This document shows, piece by piece, positions 61,424-64,000 of a stretch of DNA of 64,000 nt. The notes below the pieces were generated by a model. That model ran no database searches. It was not told the DNA's origin and was given only the letters and a program-made list of their open reading frames with translations. Origin of the DNA: Lactobacillus gasseri ATCC 33323 = JCM 1131. Its GTDB lineage: Bacteria; Bacillota; Bacilli; Lactobacillales; Lactobacillaceae. Positions within the stretch are counted from its first letter, which is position 1; every line of letters starts with the position of its first letter. The stretch covers positions 310,001 through 374,000 of the forward strand of contig NC_008530.1 in assembly GCF_000014425.1 (NCBI RefSeq), given 5' to 3'. A program made the translations under genes and the position numbers.

Positions 61424-62932
61424 ATGGACTATATTATTGGAATGGATATTGGCACCACAGCGAGTAAGGGAGTCTTATATCAAGAAAATGGTAAAAAGAT
61501 TGCAGAGGCAACAATTCCGTATCCCTTAATTCAAGAAAAAGTGGATCAAGCTGAAGAAGATCCACAAGTGATCTTTGATGCTGTTCAAAAGATTATTTTC
61601 GACTTGAGCAAAAAAGTTTCTGGTAAAATTAGTGCAATTTCGTGGTCAAGCCAAATGCATAGCTTAATTGGACTTGGTAAAGATAATCAATTATTAACCA
61701 ATAGTATTACTTGGGCTGATAATCGCAGTAGAGAAGTTGTAACTACTGCAAAGAAGAGTGGATTAGCTAACAGTATCTACCAACGAACCGGAATGCCGCC
61801 TCATCCAATGGCTCCTGTGTATAAGCTATTGTGGATTAAAGAAGAACTTCCAGAGCTTTTTACACAGGTGCAAAAGTGGATTGGAATTAAAGAATACATT
61901 ATCTGGCGCTTAACTGGAAAAATGATGACAGATATAACAATGGCAGCTGGGACAGGCTTGTTGAACCTAAAAAATTTATCTTGGGATGAAGATTTACTTA
62001 ACCAAATTAATTTAGAAAAGGAAAAACTGCCAACCTTAGATAAGCCAGAGACAGTTGTGGAAGGAATAATCCCCAATTATATTCAAAAACTAGGATTAAG
62101 TGATCAGACAAAAATCATTTTAGGTGCTAGTGATGGCTATTTATCAACAATTGGAGTTGGAGTTTTAAATGAAAAATCTTTTGCTTTAAATGTTGGGACA
62201 TCTGGTGCTGTGAGAGTAATTGCGCCTGAAGTGGTAGTTGATTCAGAAAATCGCTTTTTTTGTTATCCAGTGGATAAGAAACATTATCTATTGGGCGGAC
62301 CAGTCAATAATGGCGGTATAGTATTTGAATGGGCTAGAAAGACAATTTTCGGTCCTGATCAGACCGCTGAAGATTTTATCAATGTGGCAGAAAGTGTTCC
62401 TGCTGGAAGCAATGGGTTGATCTTTCATCCTTACTTAGGCGGAGAACGGGCACCAATTTGGAATGCTCAAGCACGTGGATCTTTTATTGGACTTACCAGA
62501 AATCACACTAAGCCGCAAATGGCTCGTAGTGTTTTAGAAGGAATTGTTTTTAATCTTTTGGGTGCAGCTAGAGGCTTACGTGAAAAAATTGGTGAGCCAG
62601 ATGCACTAAGAGTGACTGGTGGCTTTGTAAAGAGTGACTTTGTAAGACAGTTGATTGCCGATATTTTTAACTTGCCAGTCATTGTGATTAAAAATGATCA
62701 AAGTGGAACCTTAGCGGCAATGTTTTTAGCACAAGTGGGGATGAAAAAAGAGGCAGATTTAGAAAAAATCGCTAAGAAAATTGATGGGAGCAAAATTTAT
62801 TTTCCTAATCCTAAAAATGTCGCAGTTTATCAAGACATCATTCCTATCTATCGTGAAGTTGAGCATGATTTAGATCAAAGTTATGAAAAAATCGCCAGCT
62901 TTCAGGAAAAATATCCTAAATTGTTTGAATAA
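61424..62932 (+). CDS. FGGY carbohydrate kinase, probably gluconokinase
   Basis: 502 aa, FGGY family. N-terminal phosphate-binding loop GMDIGTTASKG, catalytic-region ASDGYLSTIGVG, and C-terminal RVTGGFVKSDFVRQLIADIF. The length and TWADNRS / GIKEYIIWRLTGK-type blocks are closest in my reading to gluconate kinases (GntK) rather than xylulokinase or glycerol kinase. The sugar is inferred. AAAGGGGCGG precedes ATG 61424. No transporter or dehydrogenase is adjacent except the convergent glycerate kinase. Confidence 0.8.
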   Translation: MDYIIGMDIGTTASKGVLYQENGKKIAEATIPYPLIQEKVDQAEEDPQVIFDAVQKIIFDLSKKVSGKISAISWSSQMHSLIGLGKDNQLLTNSITWADNRSREVVTTAKKSGLANSIYQRTGMPPHPMAPVYKLLWIKEELPELFTQVQKWIGIKEYIIWRLTGKMMTDITMAAGTGLLNLKNLSWDEDLLNQINLEKEKLPTLDKPETVVEGIIPNYIQKLGLSDQTKIILGASDGYLSTIGVGVLNEKSFALNVGTSGAVRVIAPEVVVDSENRFFCYPVDKKHYLLGGPVNNGGIVFEWARKTIFGPDQTAEDFINVAESVPAGSNGLIFHPYLGGERAPIWNAQARGSFIGLTRNHTKPQMARSVLEGIVFNLLGAARGLREKIGEPDALRVTGGFVKSDFVRQLIADIFNLPVIVIKNDQSGTLAAMFLAQVGMKKEADLEKIAKKIDGSKIYFPNPKNVAVYQDIIPIYREVEHDLDQSYEKIASFQEKYPKLFE

Positions 62933-62938
62933 AGTAAA

Positions 62939-62975
62939 AATGATCGTTTAGTTTTTGTGCTAAGCGATCATTTTT
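62939..62975. terminator. Terminator between the FGGY kinase and glycerate kinase genes
   Basis: A 13-bp stem AATGATCGTTTAG/CTAAGCGATCATT with one G-U pair, T-run on each strand. Confidence 0.88.
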
Positions 62976-62979
62976 GAAT

Positions 62980-64000
62980 TTATTTCAATTTTTTAATCAG
63001 TCGGCCAATATTTTCACTAGTTTGGGCTAGATCATGTTTGCTGTCCTTGATCGCTTGCTTTAGATCTTTAGCGCCACTTTCGGTCGCAAAGATCGCATCA
63101 ATTGGCCCATATAGTTCGCTAACTTTCTTACCAATATTACCAGTTAGACAGATTACAGTAGAGTTCGGTGCAACTTCTTTGGCTGCTTTAGCAACTCCAT
63201 AGGGAGTTTTACCAAACTGGGTTTGAAAATCAGTTGCTCCTTCGCCAGTAAAAATAAAGTCTGCATTCTTTGTTTTTTCTTTGAAATTGGTCATTTCAAG
63301 TACGGCTTCAACGCCAGACTGGATGGTAGCATTTGTAAAGGTGAGTAAACCAAAGCCAAGTCCACCAGCAGCCCCAGCACCAGGAGTATGTTCGTAATCT
63401 TGCTTTAGATCTCTTCGTGCAATAGCAGCGAAATGGTGTAAATTTTGATCTAACTTTTTTACCATTTCAGGCGTAGCCCCTTTTTGTGGCCCGAAGACAG
63501 TTGAAGCACCATTTTTACCAGTAAGTGGATTAGTTACGTCACTAGCTAAAATGATTTCAGTATCTTTTAGACGGGGATCAATTTTAGAATTATCAATTCT
63601 GATTAATTGACTTAGATTTCCGCCACCGAATGGAATGTCCTTGCCCTGCAAATTAAGCAGTTTAACACCAAGTGCTTGAGCCATTCCAGCTCCACCATCA
63701 TTAGTACAACTTCCGCCTAATCCGATAATTATTTTTCTAATTTTTGCGTCTAAAACTGTTTTGATTAATTCTCCAACACCATAAGTAGTAGTTATCAGGG
63801 GATTTTTAGTTTGGTCATTAACATATTGTAGACCTGCTGCTTCAGCCATTTCGATGACAGCAGTTTTTTTGTCGCCTAAGATGCCATAATGCGCAGCAAC
63901 TGAAGTATTTAAAGGACCTCTAACTGATTTAGTAAAAATTTTCCCATTTGTAGCATCAACTAAGGCCTGCATTGTACCTTCACCGCCGTCAGCCATTGGA
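62980..64000 (-). CDS. Glycerate kinase, GlxK type (5' end outside window)
   Basis: Phosphorylates D-glycerate. At least 338 aa are present; the frame continues past the window end, where Pro precedes MADGGEGTM, so the true N-terminus (about 40 more residues) is missing. Conserved blocks are PMADGGEGT, GLGGSCTNDGGAGMAQALG and LASDVTNPLTGKNGAS, plus FTGEGATDFQTQFGKTPYGVA. This is the type I glycerate kinase fold. It converges on the FGGY kinase and shares its terminator. Confidence 0.94.
   Translation of the reverse strand, partial: PMADGGEGTMQALVDATNGKIFTKSVRGPLNTSVAAHYGILGDKKTAVIEMAEAAGLQYVNDQTKNPLITTTYGVGELIKTVLDAKIRKIIIGLGGSCTNDGGAGMAQALGVKLLNLQGKDIPFGGGNLSQLIRIDNSKIDPRLKDTEIILASDVTNPLTGKNGASTVFGPQKGATPEMVKKLDQNLHHFAAIARRDLKQDYEHTPGAGAAGGLGFGLLTFTNATIQSGVEAVLEMTNFKEKTKNADFIFTGEGATDFQTQFGKTPYGVAKAAKEVAPNSTVICLTGNIGKKVSELYGPIDAIFATESGAKDLKQAIKDSKHDLAQTSENIGRLIKKLK

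Overview
The window is a low-GC Gram-positive chromosome segment. Gene content, AT-rich codon use, AGGAGG-type ribosome binding sites, frequent TTG/GTG starts and the order ftsH-hslO-dus-lysS-clpC-rpoBC-str-S10-spc-alpha all point to Lactobacillus in the strict sense. The L. johnsonii / L. gasseri group is the best guess, made from recognition and not from an alignment. I see no insertion sequence, prophage or CRISPR array. Most of the window is core genome; the interest lies in RNA leaders, promoters and a few accessory genes.

Region 1 (1-8.7 kb): the C-terminal part of ftsH (its start lies outside the window), a large YfhO-type membrane protein, a decayed tail of a second YfhO copy, hslO, dus and lysS, then tRNA-Gly(GCC) and tRNA-Pro(CGG), each with its own terminator. 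Region 2 (8.7-22.8 kb): clpC, rpoB and rpoC; a convergent type IV prepilin peptidase gene wedged between rpoC and the str operon; then rpsL-rpsG-fusA. rpoB has a structured leader ending in an intrinsic terminator.

Region 3 (22.8-41.1 kb): the S10-spc-alpha ribosomal protein block, rpsJ through rplQ, including secY, adk, infA, rpmJ and rpoA. It is followed by the ECF vitamin transporter module ecfA1-ecfA2-ecfT, truA, rplM and rpsI. The S10 and rplM operons start with folded leaders that look like ribosomal protein autoregulatory RNAs.

Region 4 (41.1-55.7 kb): mixed housekeeping and accessory genes. They include an unknown 146-aa protein, an NmrA-like oxidoreductase, a stand-alone non-coding RNA with its own promoter and terminator, a DJ-1 family protein and two histidine phosphatases. 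There is also an ArsR-type metalloregulator divergent from a CDF metal exporter with face-to-face promoters, a polynucleotide-kinase-like protein, pepC, dut-radA, gltX, and cysS-mrnC-rlmB.

Region 5 (55.7-64 kb): a lactose PTS operon (lacT-lacF-lacE-lacG) under a cre site and a LicT-type antiterminator/terminator switch, then a ComX-like sigma factor, a small acidic protein, a gluconate-type FGGY kinase, and the 3' part of a convergent glycerate kinase gene cut by the window end. The prepilin peptidase and the sigma factor suggest a competence system is at least partly retained.
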